Positions 1 to 14,848 of a DNA stretch of 64,000 nt are shown here, one piece after another (position 1 is the first letter of the stretch; each line of letters starts with the position of its first letter). This DNA is from Melanocharis versteri (Eukaryota; Chordata; Aves; Passeriformes; Melanocharitidae): positions 1,422,533 through 1,486,532 of the forward strand of contig VZTG01001991.1 in assembly GCA_013397845.1 (NCBI GenBank), read 5' to 3'. The translations under genes were made by a program, and so were the position numbers. The notes under the pieces are model-generated. The model had not been told where the DNA came from. It saw only the letters and a program-made list of their open reading frames with translations, and did not search any database.

Positions 1-3000
1 CAGGGCAGTTTCCCTCTGTCAGTGGTCTCCTCATTTCCCTGCCACAGGGGTTCATTCTCCTCACAGCAGAGATGTCAGTATCCCGAGGGATGGGAATATG
101 GCCTTGGGTCACTGCGGGGTGATGGGGTGTTGGCTGCAGAGGTGCTGGGAGCTGAGGGCTGGGCAAAGCTGCAGAGGGGGCAGGGAGGGTGCAGGCTTTC
201 TCCTGTGTGATGGAGAAGGGCTCCCTGAGGAGCTGAATGAGGGAGGAAGGTTGTGCCCTCTGGGCACCAAGACGCTGGAAATACTGAGGGTCTGAGATTA
301 ACAGAAATTGAGGAAGACTTTTCTCCATCACTGAGCTGCTCCTAACCCTGCCATCCCCCCCAGGAGTGAGCCTGCTCTCCTTCGGTGGCTGCAGCCTCCC
401 AGCAGACAGCAGATGAAGGAAATGGAGAGAGGGCAGCCCTTCTCTTTCCATCCAGCAGCTCAGATTTACTCCTGCCGTCCCGGGTCACTGTGCCGAGGCT
501 GGCTGTCCCTGCCCATGCCTGGCTGTCACTGGTGTCCATCTTGCAGGCACGTTTCCATCCTGCGTGTGGTTTGCTCAGCCTGTGCTAATTATGCCCTTGA
601 CATATGCAGCAGAAGTGCCTGTGTCTATAACAGCACGGAGGTGAGGGAGGTTAATTAACTCGGAGGAAGGAAGCTGCGTGTCCCCACATCACACCCCCTT
701 CCATATGCATTAGTTTTGAAGCCTGAAGACACTGTTTAACCAAACACAGCCCACGACTCACTAACTTCCCTGATTCCTGCTTTCCTCCCCTGTAGCACTA
801 ATGTTGCCTGGGATGGATGGCTCCCCAGCTAATGAAAAGCCTCACAGAAACAATGGCCTTGCCAGAGAAGATCGTGCCTCATTCACAGGTGGATTTTCCA
901 GGGAGTGCAGGCAGGATGCTGCTGTGGACAAGGCTCTGGCACGCTTCCCTGCCTGCTCTGGCTGGGAGTGATCCCCAGGGCACCTGCTGCAGTGGGATTT
1001 GCTGTGGGACATGCACAACACCCACAGCCTGCGGGTTCCTCCTCCCCGGCGCTCCCAGACCAGGTCAGCATCCTCTGCTTCTGTCAGCCACAGGCACAGA
1101 GCTCCCAGATTTTCCTTGCCTTGCTGGCCAGGAACATGTCATGCAACTGCAGTGCAGAGCAGCTGCCCTGCCCCTTCCCCAGCTCCAGGAAAGCCTCCTT
1201 GGAGCTGTGCTTGGGGCAAGGGTGTTTTCACCACTCTAAATATGCTTCACGTAGGGGATTCCTGCAGTCTGATAACGCCTGAGACGTACCAAAAACCTCA
1301 GGTGCAGCTAAGAGGCAGCACTGCTGCCCTGCAGGGTGATCACACGCATAAATACAACGTGGATGTGCCCGGGTCAAGCCGCACGTGTGTTTCTTGGAGA
1401 TTAAATCTGAGAGGCTGAGTGGCAGCTGCTTGGCCCCTGACTTTTTCTTCTGTTAACACACAGCCTTGAAGGACTCGCTGTCCTTCTTCTTCCTCACCCC
1501 TCTGCACAGCCCTCCCCCCTGCACACGTTATCTCTCAGGGCTGTAAATCCTTCGCAGCGAGGCTGCTGCCTCTCTGTTTGCACAGCACCTTTTGCAGTGG
1601 GGCTTTCAGGTGCTGCTGGAATATAAACAGCAATGCAGCTTGAATTATAAACCCTGCGAGGAGATGGACAGCACAAGCCACAGGTTGTGTCTCAATCAGG
1701 AGGCTCCACAGGGGTCTTTTCCTCAGTGCAGCCCCATTTTTGTGTCCATTGGGCAGCTACGAGAGGCTAGTTATGCTCCTTTCTTTCCACTCTCAATAAT
1801 TACAGGTCTCACAGGAAAACTGGCCTTGGAGTAGGAATTTTAGAAAGGCTTTAAAAGATTTTATTAGAAAGGATTTGGTTCCTGTGCAATTATTAGTTTA
1901 ACAAGGCACTTTGCTCACCCCCTGCACCAGAAATGTTACTGATCACACTGCATTTATAGAGAGAGCAAGAGGCTGGCTCTGTATTTGAATGGAATAGGTC
2001 CACTGGCATATATTTATATGTACACACTTCAAAGGTCCTGAATGCACACACAGATGTGTCCAGATCTAAATATGAACACACACACAGCCCATGGGTGGAA
2101 AAGGCTGATAGGTATGGAATGTGTGGGTCTGTCTGTCGTGTTGGAGTGTGTCCTTCTTATTCACTGATGGCAATTGAGGGACATGGTCTGGGGGTTTGGG
2201 GAGCAGACACCAACAGCAGGGAAGAGCTGCTCTATGTCCCGGTCACAGTTTTGGCCACCTCTGCCTGGAAAGGCTCGAGTGGCACAGTCCAGGGTTAGGT
2301 CTTGAGTCCTACACAGGGAAAGGCTCAAGTCTGTGGCCAGAGGATGAGTTATTACCCGCAAAGCAGAGAGAGCAGAGCTGTAAAGATCCAGAGGGTAGGG
2401 TGCTTGAAATCTTGCAGTGACAAGTGTCATGTGCAACAATTGTTGTTATTGCCTTTCATTTGCAAATTTTGCTGCTGCTCATGATCTTCATTTTCATCAG
2501 AAAGGATTCTGGAGCAAGTGTTCGCTTCGAGCCAGCAGGATCTTGAAAATGACTTTAAACATCTGAGCCTTGTCAAAACCGATCCTTGCCCCAGCTGTAA
2601 ACCTGGTTCTGATTTCCTGACCAGAGCTGTGCCTTTAGTGCCTTATCCAGTGAGTGCCTGGTGCACCCAGCACTGTGTCTTTCCCCTCTGGATGGCAGCC
2701 TGGTACCAGCAGCCCATCTCAAAGGCTGCTCCAGGCACCTGCATGGTAGAGACAGGAAGGAAAAAGCAACTTGGGGTAAAATTCTCAGCTGCTGGCTGAT
2801 GCCAAACCAGCTCCTTTCGCAAAACAGCACAACTGGTCCAGGCAGAATATATGAGCACTGTGTCCCTTGTCACAGGAAACCTGGAGAAATGGAGAGATGG
2901 AAGGGGCAAATCCTGTTAAACCTGTTGTACCCTGGGCACCCCTGGGATGTGCTGGTGCAGAGTGGGGAAGGGAAGGCTGCAGAACCCTCCTCTCCCCAGG

Positions 3001-6000
3001 TTAATCTCCCTTTCCACATTGCCCAAAAGTTATCCCACTCTCAGCTCAGGGAGGTCTGAGTTTGCACCTCCCCAGCCCTGCTGCTGTCCAAAGGCTGAAT
3101 CTGAAAGGAATCTGAAATACAGTGATAGCAGCAAATACAGAGAAAAACAGTGGAGAACAACAAACTGAAGTTGCTGGTGCCCTGATATGCACAGCCAGAT
3201 TCTTGAGATATGTTTAACTTAGAGGTTTGCTGCCTTGAACATGTACTGATATGATTGCCTGAGTTCAGAGACTTCCCCAAGCCAGGCTCACAAAATCAGA
3301 GACAGCTCCTGCCTCTCATTCTGTTTGTAGCTTGGAGGTTTCACGGTGTTCACGTGGCTCACAAGTTCCTTGGGTGCCCATCACACCCCAGTTACCTCCA
3401 TGTCCTTCCACAGGCAACAAGTTTGGTGTCAAGCAGCTGGAGATGAGCAGAGGAAAGACATTTTCATTCACATTTTCACCCATGTAAGGTTCCCCTTAGG
3501 TGGCTCTGGGGCTCTGATTTGCCCTGTGGGGCGTTGGTCAGTGTGTACAGACACGCTTCATATTTTTTTTAGCAGTGCAGGAGACCCTTCAAATTTGTGC
3601 TGTTGCTGGGCTCAGACCTGCAGCTCAGCTGGGCTGTGCAGAGCCAGGACTGAGGCTGGAGGCAGCACTTTGCCCAGCCAATCCATTTCTCTCCCTTTGC
3701 ATGGCAGCGGGGATTTTTCTTCACACCCGTGTGCCTTTCCCTCCCGGCGCTCACACACCTCTCCTTCAGCAAATGACTCAGTGTGTTTACAGAGAAGGAG
3801 AGTTAATAGAAACCAGGCAGAATTCGAGCCTCTCTGGGACTGCTTTACACACTGACAAAATCATTCTTTCCTCCCACGTTAAATATTCATGACACTCAGA
3901 TTTTTAGATACAAAGGTACATTTTGTTACTAAATGTGTTGATCCAGAATAGGCTTCTCAGCACGAGGAGTTTTCCACCTGTTTTCAGAGGGGGGAAAAAA
4001 AAAAAGCAAGCAGGGTGTGTGCCCCGAAAGCAATGCAGTCTGACTTCATTTCCATCATGTCTCTTTTGGGGGTTGTTTTGATTCGGGAGCAATTTTCCCG
4101 AGATATTTACGGCCTGAACTGCTATTTGTACAATGTTGTGCTTTTGCGTACACGTGAGTGTGTGTCCCTTGTACAAATAACACGTCAACATCCCCGTGCT
4201 TCCCAGCCTGTGCTTAAGCCCATAAAACAAGATGCTTTAACAAAAGCCCCATATATTACTGCCATTCTGAATATTTGTAATTTTGAGACAATATTTACAT
4301 ACCCTGTTCAGACTAAGCTCCTGGGCCCGCTGACAGATCACAGGCAGCTGAAAGCACAATGCGTGTGCTGCAGTTTAGTGCTAAGCAGGGAAAGGGATAA
4401 AAAAAAAAGCCAAAAATACAAGCAAGATAAAAAAGAACAGACTTATGTATTAACAGACACATAAAGCAAACAGCAGAGAGAGAATCAGGTGAAAATCAAA
4501 TTGTACAAAGCAGTGCTGGAAGGGAACTGGATTTGCACTGGAGCTTCCAGAGAGGTGTTTGGAAGTGGGGCATCATCTGTGCCCATCCCTCCACCTTTTT
4601 ATTGCAAGCTGAAAGCAAGGCTTTTCCAAGAACTCAACTCCAGATTTGAGGTAAGATCAATTTTCCCCTTATGAAAATATCACTAAAGGTAAAAACCCAC
4701 AAACAACCAAAAAACCAAAGCAGAAATTTGGTCTTGTGTTATTTTCTGTTGAATTTGTTCTTGTTTACAAGCACAGTGATGTTACAAGTTCACTTTGGTT
4801 CCATTCTGTGGAATTGATCTTTGAGTACACAGGGAACAAATTGAGATACTGCAAAAACCTGGAAAAAGACGTCCATAGCTCCCTTTTCCTTTTTAGAGGA
4901 GAAAGCTGTGGGGGGTGCAGCTGTGGCCTGGGGAAGCTGGCACTGGTGTGTGCCACGGGCCAGATCCTGTCCTCAAACCTTTGCAGAGGAGCTGGTTCCT
5001 GTGCCTGGGATGGCAATGCCCGGATCCACCTTGTTCTCTCTTCCTCCTGAGATATTAAAATAACCCTCACTAATTGCCCTTTCCCTTGAGCATGTTCAGC
5101 ATCTGATTACTGAGCCATTCATGCAAGGAGTTGGACCAGAGGTGCCTCCTCAGCCCCCCAGAGCTCTCCACTAAATATCCCTTGCTGTTTCATGGGATTT
5201 GTCCCCTCCTTTCGTGCCAGTTTATAGTTTTGTGGCCTTATTTTGGTGGTATCTGACACACAGAGTGCACATTTAGTACATGGAACCAGGAATTAGGGTG
5301 TGACTTTGGGAAACAGAAATGATGAATGAATGGATGTCTGAACACCCTCAGACCCAGCCTAACCAGGAACTGGGGCTGAGCAAAACACTTAAACAGGGCT
5401 GGGGGCAGAGTCTCCAATCCTCTGCTGTCCATTGGGGAAGATCCACCAAGCTGCAGTGCCAGAGCAGCTGAGTGTAAAAGGTCCTCATGGTCCACACCAC
5501 AGAAACCACAATCAAATTAGCACTAATTGGAAATTGCAGCTGAGAGACCAAAGACTGAATGGGCCATGAAGACTGAACTCCACATTCTCCTCAGGGTTCT
5601 CAAATCAGCACTAAAATCACTTGCATTAAAAAAAGAATAACTATTATTTTGCAAGTTCTTAGATATTTTAAAATGTGTGGTTCAGTCACATCACACTCTC
5701 CTGCAGGAGCGGTGTTTCATCAATATTGTGCATTTGCAGAGTGGTGGAAAGCCCTGGTTTGAAGCCTTGTTGTAGCAGATGCTGCACAAAGTCAGGATTC
5801 CTTTCACAATCACCTCACAGCCCACAGGCACCGCTGGTTGTACTTCGCATTTACCATGGGTGTTTTATGGCTTCCATCAAATGTGGTTTAAAGGAGAATA
5901 TCCCCATCGTGTGAGGCTACAAAAAGAGTTCCCCAGTAGCTGTCTGGCCTCCTCTTCATAGTCCCCAAGCTTATAAAAGGAGGGTATGACCCCTGTGAAA

Positions 6001-8327
6001 GAAAGACAAAAGACTTTTGTGGACACAGGGATTTGATTTGAGCTGAATTCCTGCTCAGTAGAGTCCCCACCAGTTTACTGGGCTGTTTACTGGCTGTAAA
6101 CCATCACCCCGTGCTTGAGACACACCTTTCAGGAGCCTTGGAGTCTCAGTGTGATTTCCATCTCCACACACCCTTGTTGAAAGCCTCGCTGAGCATTTCC
6201 TTTCAGTGGGCTGCCATCGCTGGCAGAAAAGGTGAATCTTATTTCTGCTTTGATTTCCTCTGGCTTCCTCCTCCAGCCCTGCATTCTCTGTGTGCCTCTT
6301 TCTGAGACAGTGAGCAGGTTGGGCATCTGCCAGTCTGGATTTGTCCCTGTGACTGTGCTCCCATACCAAATTCTACAACGTCCCTTCCTTCACGTTTCAG
6401 ATCTGCCCTGTAGGAGGCTGTACCCCCTCTAACATGCACAGCTTCCATGGCCCTCATCCCAGACTATGTTGTCAACCATCTCCCCAATGCCAACTCATCT
6501 CAAATCTTGGGAGAGGTTTCCAGTTCTGTTTTCTTTCTTCCTTGCCGTGATGAATGTTGGTTTTGCAGTAGCACCACACTCATGCTTCTTCTGAATGCTC
6601 TGCTGGCATTCCCTTGTCCTGGGAACTGCCTGATGTACTCAAACCAGAGCTGCTGAGCTGCAAGTTCCTCCCATGAACATCATTGATGGGTCCATTTCCA
6701 GAGGGAAAAGCAGTGGATCTATCCTAACCTACAGACAGAGCAATGGAACTGGCTCCTGGATGAGGGAGCTTCCACCGTAAGTGGGGGTAGAGACAAAATG
6801 AGCTCATTACTGCTTTCACCCAGTGCCAGGCATTAAAAGAATTTAACTGGTTTAGTGCAATTGGCCTTTTTTCGTTATGTATTCGGGCTTCATGATGGAC
6901 GAGTCGTTAAAAAATAAATACAGAAGTAATGATGGTAGCAATCACAGAAAGCAATTCTCAGATATAATAAAGAGTCTCCTGGATGTGTACAGCCTGTGCT
7001 CCACTATTGATTTCTTCCTTTCTTTATTGCACTTCACTCCTCTCTGTTCACCCCAGCCCCAGCCCTCGTGCTGCACAGCCTGCCAGCCAACCACAGCCAT
7101 GAATTATTAACATGGAGGAGCCCTTTAATTGGATGAGCTGCAATTAATAATTCATTGGAGGTGCTTGCAGAGAGAGGGAGGGAGAGAGGGAGAGCAGGCG
7201 AGGTGCTGATGCTGAGAATTGGGCCCACACCATGGGAGCCAGTGGGAACTTGAGCTGCTCCAGCTGGAGCCCCGGAGGGTTGCTGTGTGCCTGGCTGCAG
7301 GAGGAGCGAGGCACAGCCAGCAGAGACCTGCCCAGAGAGTGAGAGATGCTTCTGGAAGTGTGGCCTGCCCCTCGCAGACGGTGCTCCCAGCACGCCGGAT
7401 CCGTGGCACCGTGCCTGGAGCTGGCAACCTGAGGAGCACTCAGCAGGGCACGGGGCTCAGCTCTGAGCCCATCTCGCACCTGTGCCCCCAGTGCTCTCTG
7501 CAGCAGCCCCAGAATCCCACCCCAGCCGTGATTTCCCTCCCTGCAGATGACCCAGAGGCAGAGCGGGGCGGGCAGGTGGGAGTGAAGCCTCTCTGCTCGT
7601 TGTACCAACAGTCCCTCTGCTTTCAGGGCTCCAAAACCAAATTAATATCCTCAGCCACACGCAGCCTTGCTGGTTTCCAGCTGACAGGCAAGGCCACAGA
7701 CCATTAATGTTAATTAATATTTACATTACGGTTGTGCCTGGAGGGCTCCATTCAGATCTCTGTGGTGTGATGCATCCTACAAACATATTGAGGATGGGGT
7801 CCCCTCTTGTGCTGCTCAGTCCACAAACATACCCAGAGACACGTTCCTCTGCCTGCAAACAGCCTTTCCCTTTTGCTTTTCATAACCTGTGTTTTTTATG
7901 GCTTCAGTAAAGGAGCCTGGATGGCTATTAAAGAAAAAATGAAGAAAAGAAAATAGGAAAAACAAAGCAAGATTTAGTGCTTGTAGAAGTGGTAGGAACG
8001 ACAATTTCATACCAATTTCTTTGCTGAGCCTTGAATGTGTGCATAAAAGAGGCAAAACTGTCATGAAAAAACCACTAAAGTATTTGAGACTTGGACAAGA
8101 TATTGGGTCATTCAGCCTGACTCCTTCCTCAGTATCCATTACCAAATTTCCAGTGATTGCCCCTGTTCTGAGCCAAGGAGAAGAAGGTGTGTGGCTGAAG
8201 CCTGTCTTCCAGGAGCTCATCCCACGCCTTCATGATTTCCCTCTGTCAGAAGAGTGGCAAACCTGCTTCCTCATTTGTGGAGAGTGAGATTCTGCCCTCT
8301 GGGACTCATTAAGAGGCTGAATAGGGA
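1..8327. other. Unique non-coding DNA, no gene recognised
   Basis: I see no convincing gene, RNA gene or well-preserved repeat here. Open frames are short (up to about 170 codons), overlap on both strands and match no family I know. Visible landmarks are an A-run after a G-run near 3990-4002, a purine-rich GA tract at 7170-7194, and a TAAT-rich patch at 7093-7155 (several homeodomain-type TAAT/ATTA cores beside ATTAATAATTCATT). The patch at 7250-7460 is moderately GC-rich but not a CpG island. Intergenic or intronic DNA is the simplest reading. Confidence 0.6.
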
Positions 8328-8390
8328 CACATGGAATCACGGATCCATAGGGTATCTCAAGTTGGAAGTGACTCACAGCACACACAGGAA
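8328..8390 (-). repeat. Decayed CR1 LINE 3' tail
   Basis: The segment reads GGAATCACGGATCCATAGGG and then TTGGAAGTGAC. This resembles the reverse complement of an avian CR1 3' end (AATCATAGAATC...TTGGAAGGGACC) with many substitutions. It would be an old insertion pointing to the minus strand, the only minus-strand CR1 I noticed. The body upstream of the tail (higher coordinates) is not recognisable, so the right boundary is a guess. Confidence 0.45.
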
Positions 8391-11300
8391 TTTATCTCAG
8401 TTTCCCCACGTTGCTGAAGTCATGGGGATAACCACAGCCAACAGTGACCATTCCACTCCTGCACCAGCTCTGCTCAGTGCACAATCCTGTGCTTTTCCTC
8501 TCAGAAAAAAAAGGCAAAGCTGGTTTGTGGTGTTGATTTTCTCTCCAGGAATCAACTTGGGACTTCTTTCCTCAGCCTTGGCCACATCACTATTGCTCGG
8601 TCCAATCTGTGCATCTTCCCCACACTCTCCTGTGTCTTTAATTAACCCATATTGTACCTCCAAGCTCAGGCTTGAAGCCAGAGTAATAAATGATTTGCAT
8701 AGCACAGATATGCTCTAAATCTCAAACCTTCCACTCCTGGCTCCTTCTGAAACAGAGGCAAGCATGGCAACATCTGTATTCCAGCTGAGCTGCTCCATTA
8801 GCGAGTTGGGAAGGTGGGGCCAGGCTTTCACCTCTTCCATCTGCTGTGGGGATGTAACGAGGCTTTGATTCACTGGGGGGCTCATTCTTCAATGAAAAAT
8901 ACCTGGGAGTTTGTGCATCTGCTAGGAGCCTTAAAGATAAACAGGGACTCAAATCCTCTCCTGAACCCAAATGTAAACAAATCCGTGACCCTCTAAGGAT
9001 CAAGCCTGGCACAGAGTTCTTATCTGTCCCAAAGGGACTAAGTAATAACACAGATTTTAGTTTGTAAGCTGGCCCCAAGGGCAAACCAGTCTGGATTCTG
9101 TGAATACAAGCATGAGAAACACCTTGCTCTTCATTGGCTCTGATTTTCCTGTTCCTTCAGGAACCAAAGATACTGTCATTTTAATTCTTTTAGAATTACT
9201 GACCATACATACTGAACAATTTAGTCAGAAGAGACCCACAGTCTATAATATTTCACAGTTCCATGATTTTTTGAATATTTAAGACAACAAACTCTACTGT
9301 GTAGAAACCTGAAGACTGGAAGAAGAGGCTGAGAATTAGGAAATTGAGACTGTTGTTTTTTTTTAATGGAAAGAATTTAATCTCCTCGTGTCTCAGTTTC
9401 CCCAGTTGTCCAAGTGCCATCAGAAAGCCAAGACTCACCCTCAGAGTGGGAGTTTGGGTCTTAATGAAGAGGTTCCAGGCAGTGGAAATGCGAGCTGCTG
9501 CACGGCCACTCCGAGCATTAATGTTATTATAGAAGCGCCATGGGGACCCATTCAGGATGGAGAATCATCTTAAAGGGAGATGTGGAGTCCCTCTGCTTCT
9601 GCAGGTTAACAGCTGACCTTTTAATGCTCCATCTGTACAGTCTGATCCAATGCAAATGTTTTGATCATTTAATATGGTAAACATAGAAAGAATTTGGGAG
9701 AAAATTATGTTCTTTTAGCTGCAACCCAATGTTTATTTGCTCTGTTTGGCTAACTCCTATTCCTTTTCGTGGTAAGCAGGCTCAGGCTATGCAAGGCTGG
9801 GTTAAGAATTCCCCTGAGCTAAAAGTGTGGCCGCACAAACCCTTTTTCCAGTGTAAAAACTAATTAAAAAATCCTTGCCTCTGGCTGCCCTTGTGTTGCA
9901 GCTTTTTACCACCTCACCTGTGCCTCTGTCAGGGGGTTGTGCTGCAGACCACATCACAGAAATGATCCGTGTTTAAAACCCACAAACACCTGCCCCTCAC
10001 ATCCTGCTGGGTCATTGCAGGAGAGGCATCCTCTGAAAAATGCCACTGCCAACGCAGAGCATGGATCTAAACCCCATCACAGCCTGCACTGGCCTGGAGT
10101 CCTGCTCACCTCTTGTTCTGCTCCTGGCAGGGAAATTTGCTCAGACAAAGCAGATCTTGGTGTGTTTGTGAGCAGGAAAAGAGCACATCTCCAGAGGTGA
10201 GGTACAGGCAGCTCATGGAAAAAGATGATCCTGGGGGCATCTGCAAAGGAGCAGCAGGAGGTGAGTGCCCCAGGAATGCCTCTGCTCCGTGGGGTGATTT
10301 GTTACCTGTTACACAGGCTGCTTCCATGGACGTTGTCTCCATCCCTATTAAATGTTAATGTTACCCAGTAGCTGATGGCTGTGAGGGAGATAAAAGTGGG
10401 AGTTTTGCTCTGGGTGACAGTGCACAGGACCTGTTCCTCACCCCCAGAGACAAGAGCTGTACTGAGGGTGCAGCAGGGCTGGTCCTGGGCAGCGTGGCAC
10501 TGCCTCTGGGGCAGCTGCCAGTCCGACGCAGGGGAGTGCAGCAGCTCCAGGCTGTGGAACAGACCTCATCAGCCACGTCCAGCTCATGGATGGGACTCCT
10601 GGTGCCATCCAAGGAGGAGCTGGCAAATTGTCCTTGAGACAAATCTGCCATCCCTGGATTGCAGGTTCAAGGGGACAGGGCTGGAGCACAGCCTTGAACA
10701 AGATCACATTTTTGAGAAACAGACCAAACTCTGAGCTCAGGCTGCCCTTAAATCACATCAGTTCTTTCAGTAGATGATTGTAGGAGCCTTCTGGGTTCTC
10801 CTCTCGCTGGAGCACCTGTCCCTGGAGCCCGATGCTGTTGAGGTGGATTTATGGATGATCTCCTTGTCCTCAAAGTTGCTGATCTTTGTCCCCAGCAAAT
10901 TCTTGAGATGAATTAGCCAGTGCCAGAGAGGGTGGTGCTCACTGCCATGAGCCTCCTCTCTCTGGTGATGTCCACAGCACATCTGTGCTCCATTGGTGTG
11001 AGAGCTAAGCAGGGCATGAAGAAAGCTGCAGCAATTAGCAGAGAGAGAGGGAAAGAGAACAAAACATTCCAGAAAGATCCCTTTCCCTCTCAGAAACCAT
11101 AGACACAGCAGAGAAATGGGGCCATGGGAGAGGCCTCCCACCCTCTTGTAAAGCACAGTGGGGAACAGTCTGCAGATGACACAGTGGTCCCCTAAACAGC
11201 TTTCACTGAGCTATGACAAGAGGAACAAATCCTCAAGGAAAACCATTTGTGTCAATTCTGGTCTAGATGTCCCAGTATCTGAGGTCTAACTTGCTTGGCT

Positions 11301-14300
11301 CTCATCCTGGGAGACCAATTTCAAAGGGAAGTGATGCAGTCCCAAAACACTCCCTGGAAAAGGGGCATGAATTGCACATCCACATGCAAATGCGGAAGAA
11401 GTTTCAGCAGCACATCGTAATTCTGAATAGGAAGAAGAAAAGAAAAAAAAAATAAAAGAAAGATAATTCTATCCAGTGAGGTTTCTGCAGCAGGAACAGA
11501 GTTCATTTCTCTCTAGCTCTGGGGAGTGAAATGTATTCAGCTCACACAGGCCACTTCAGCATCTTTTTTTGTTTTTTATCTTCCCGACGTAGGAGAACAA
11601 ATTTAACAATGAGATTCCGTTTCTGTTTCCTACATGTGGAATAATTAAATTTGCATCTCACTCCGTAGTTGGATCTGCTGTTTGAAGAGGAATGTATCAA
11701 TTGGACATGAGCCCAATGTGTTCTGCTCTGCAAATAAGGCAGTTTGCAAAAAAACAAGGCATAATCTCTCACCCAGGCAATAATCACAGGAAAATCATCC
11801 CTCACTGACAGCTCTCTTCAGGGCTTGATTCATATTCTTGCTGGAGAAAGAGCAGGAGGGAGGGGGTGTAAGGGGAACAGACTTTTGGCATCTCCTTGTG
11901 ACAACCTTCATCAGAAGCGGGGTTCTGGTGAGGGCTGGGATGTTGCTGTGCACTCGCCGGAGGCAGAGCTCTCTAATGTTCTGCAGGAGGTTTCACAACC
12001 AGGAATTGTACATCTGCTGACTTCAGACCTTTCCAAAGCCCACTGAAAGCACGGGGCACGTTCCTGATGGCTTTGATCAGTCTTCTGTGAGGCCGCTGGA
12101 GAGTGGTTTTCAGTGAAAGCTCAGATCTCGTTCTCAGGGGTTTTGGTACCTGGAACAGAGCTGGCTGCTCAGCACTCCACATGATCAATCCTTCAGAAAA
12201 ATCCATCCCTTCCAGCTCTGCTTGGCTGGATGCAAATCCTTCACTCTCCTGACCATCAAGCCAGTTCAGGTAACTTTCAATAAACAACCTCTCCCCCTCC
12301 CTGCCTTCCTTGCCCTCAAACAGTGAAATTCATTTGCTTTCCCCACATTGGCCATCTCCACTTCAGTATTCCCTGCCTGTGACATTTCTTTCAACCATTT
12401 TCAGGAACTGCTGCCCCTTTTGAACCTCATCCACTATTCTTGTGTCCAGAAGGACGGAAAGAAAACATGCCAGGCAGAAGGAGCAGAAGACTCAAACTGT
12501 TGAAGAATTTTTGGATCTGGCATGGCAGGAAATGAATAGAAGTTTAATTCGATCAATCAGAGAGTCCAACTGCACCTGGCCCACTTAATCTAAAACTCTT
12601 CAGATTAAATACCTTGTTCTAAGTGGAAATTAATTGAGTTTGTCAGATGGTTCCTACCACATTAAACACACTCTAGGCCAGGAAAACAGTGGAAATAACA
12701 ACAATGCAATTTTTTTTACTGTTGAAAGGCTGTTAGTGGAGCTGGCTGAAGCTGTGGATTTTCCCCTTTCCAATGCTCCTTCCATAGAAGCCTCTTTTTG
12801 AAAGGTGTCCTACTGGTTTGATTTGGCTGTCCCAGGGGGGCTCAGACACCCAGTGCGGTCTCCTGTGTGGGTGAACATGAACTCTGCAGGGGCTCTGGAT
12901 GCACGAAGTCAGTGAAAAGATGATTTTTTTACTCTCAAGTTGGAGTTCTCTCTCTTGTGCTCCCTCCCTCTTGTGCTCTTGCACACTTCCTCTTCCTTCT
13001 CCCACCCTCCTCCCTTCCTCACCCGCTTTCCTTTCCATACCTGAGCTGAATCTAATGAAGATGCATAAAAAATGTTTCCATTCTGTGAAATGCAATCCAT
13101 CAACACACACTTCATATATATTGTGCAGAAATGAATCCATTTCAGCCAGGAAGGCTGATAAATCAATTTAAGTGGAAGACTTTTGACAGTTTAACTCAAA
13201 TTAAGTCCACTTTGTTCAATTAGGATGTAGCTGGAGGGGTGGTGGCAGGAAACAAACAGGACTGCAAGAACAAAAACTGCATTTTTTTCTCAGGCTGAAG
13301 CCACCTGTGGATCATTTTTCTTAGAGGTGGGACACAACGGTACCAATTAACAAGCAATCAGTGACCAGCAAATTACTTGTTTTTGAAAGCAAATCCGTAT
13401 TTCGCACAGCATTCCTGCCTCCCTTTCCGTGAGCTGCAACAGCGCTGGGAATATTTTAAGATGAAGGGCGAGGAGGAGGTGGAAGAGGTGGCCAAGCTCT
13501 TCCTTCCTGCATGCAGGGCTGGTGTTTGCAGTCTTGCTGTGGGTGTGGAGCACCTTGGAACAGCCCCAGAACCGTGGCAAAGCCCCGTTCCCGTGTCTGG
13601 GAGACTCATTCCCCCGGGTCAGACCTCGCCCAGCTTTGGTTTGGCTGGCAGGCAGGGCTGGCACAGACACCTGGGGGTGCCAACTTGGTTGCCCACACGT
13701 TTCCCCCCCTGCAGTGCCACAGACAGCGTGGAGGCACAGTTTGTTTGGATATTCCGGCTGTTCTGTGGCATTTTCCCCGCAAAACACCGACTTCCTCCGT
13801 GCACACACAGGAGATGATTGCTGACAGCTCAGATCTGGGAGCTGAGGCTGCCGAAATGTGGACAGCCAGCTAATGGGATTAAATTCAGCCCAAGTATCTT
13901 CTGTGTTCTGTGAAACTTGGTGAATCAATTCAGAATTCCCAGTGATCTGGGTTAACAGAGATGTCGACTCCCAGATGTTTCAACACCTGAGAAAGCTGTG
14001 TTTTAGTGATTATTGAGCAATACATTTAAAAAGTGAATGACAGACCTGGAAAGCAGCATCTGCTTTTTTCACTTTCTAACATATTTTCTCAGCCAAACTG
14101 AGGTTTTCAAGTTCACAGTGCAAAATGTAAGTGAATTTCATCCAAGTCTGCAGACTCACTAATGCTTTCTACATTCACATTGGCAGAGAGCTCCCAATTC
14201 TTTTTTTTTTTTTCCCAACAGTTTTGCAAAACTGAGTCCTTGTCCCTGACAGATGGAAAAACAAAGACTTTTGCAATTAGCAGGATAATGTAATTCATGG

Positions 14301-14847
14301 GATTTGGGTGAGGTTTTTCTTCCACTTTCTTAGTCAGAGCAGCAGAGAAAATATGCTTTTTTAATTTTCCTTCTGACAGAGGTCTTAAAAAAATGGGAAT
14401 CCTTTGAGCAGGTTGAAGAAGTCAAGCCCAGAAAGAACAGCCAGTATGGGGCAAAAATGACCAGATTGTTTTACTGAGCAATTGAGTGGATGCATCAGCT
14501 ACAAGAGATGTGGTGGAAATTTCCTTTCTGTTACCTTGGACTGGTACCCGACTCATCCAGGCCTCGAAAAAGCAAAGTTTTTCATTTAGGCTCATATAAG
14601 AACAACAGAAGGTATTTGTGGAGGCAGATATTTCACTTCAAAATCACTACCACAGCAAGATGTTTTCCCTGGGCAGTGCCTGCCTGGTGAAACTCAGGAG
14701 TCTAACGAAGCCCAGCGGTGCCTCCAAGTGCTGGATGGCAATTTTCTAAAATCTGCTTCTGCCAGCTGCCAGGGGAACAAGCGCAGAAGAAAACAAGAGG
14801 ATTTCCAAAATATTTGCAATTAAGCATTTTTCCCCACTTCCCCCCCC
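8391..14847. other. Unique non-coding DNA, no gene recognised
   Basis: No gene can be supported. Overlapping open frames at 13347-13928 on both strands arise in a locally GC-richer patch and look unrelated to known families. Simple tracts include an A-rich run at 11421-11462 and a T-run at 14201-14213. Exact octamer motifs (ATGCAAAT or its complement) lie at 8693, 9650, 11384, 11649 and 12230. The segment ends at a single N inside a C-run. Confidence 0.6.
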
Positions 14848-14848
14848 N
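14848..14848. other. Single-base assembly ambiguity (N) in a C-run
   Basis: One N follows a run of C residues and precedes AAGATAGACC. It most likely marks an unresolved homopolymer length, so any reading frame crossing it is unreliable. Confidence 0.9.

Noticed and set aside
13347..13928. 193-codon minus-strand open frame and overlapping plus-strand frames (13377-13817, with a helical-looking ELQQRWEYFKMKGEEEVEEV stretch)
   Set aside because: Open on both strands in a GC-richer patch, no recognised domain, no good splice context, and the Glu-rich part comes from a GAGGAGGAGG-type simple tract.
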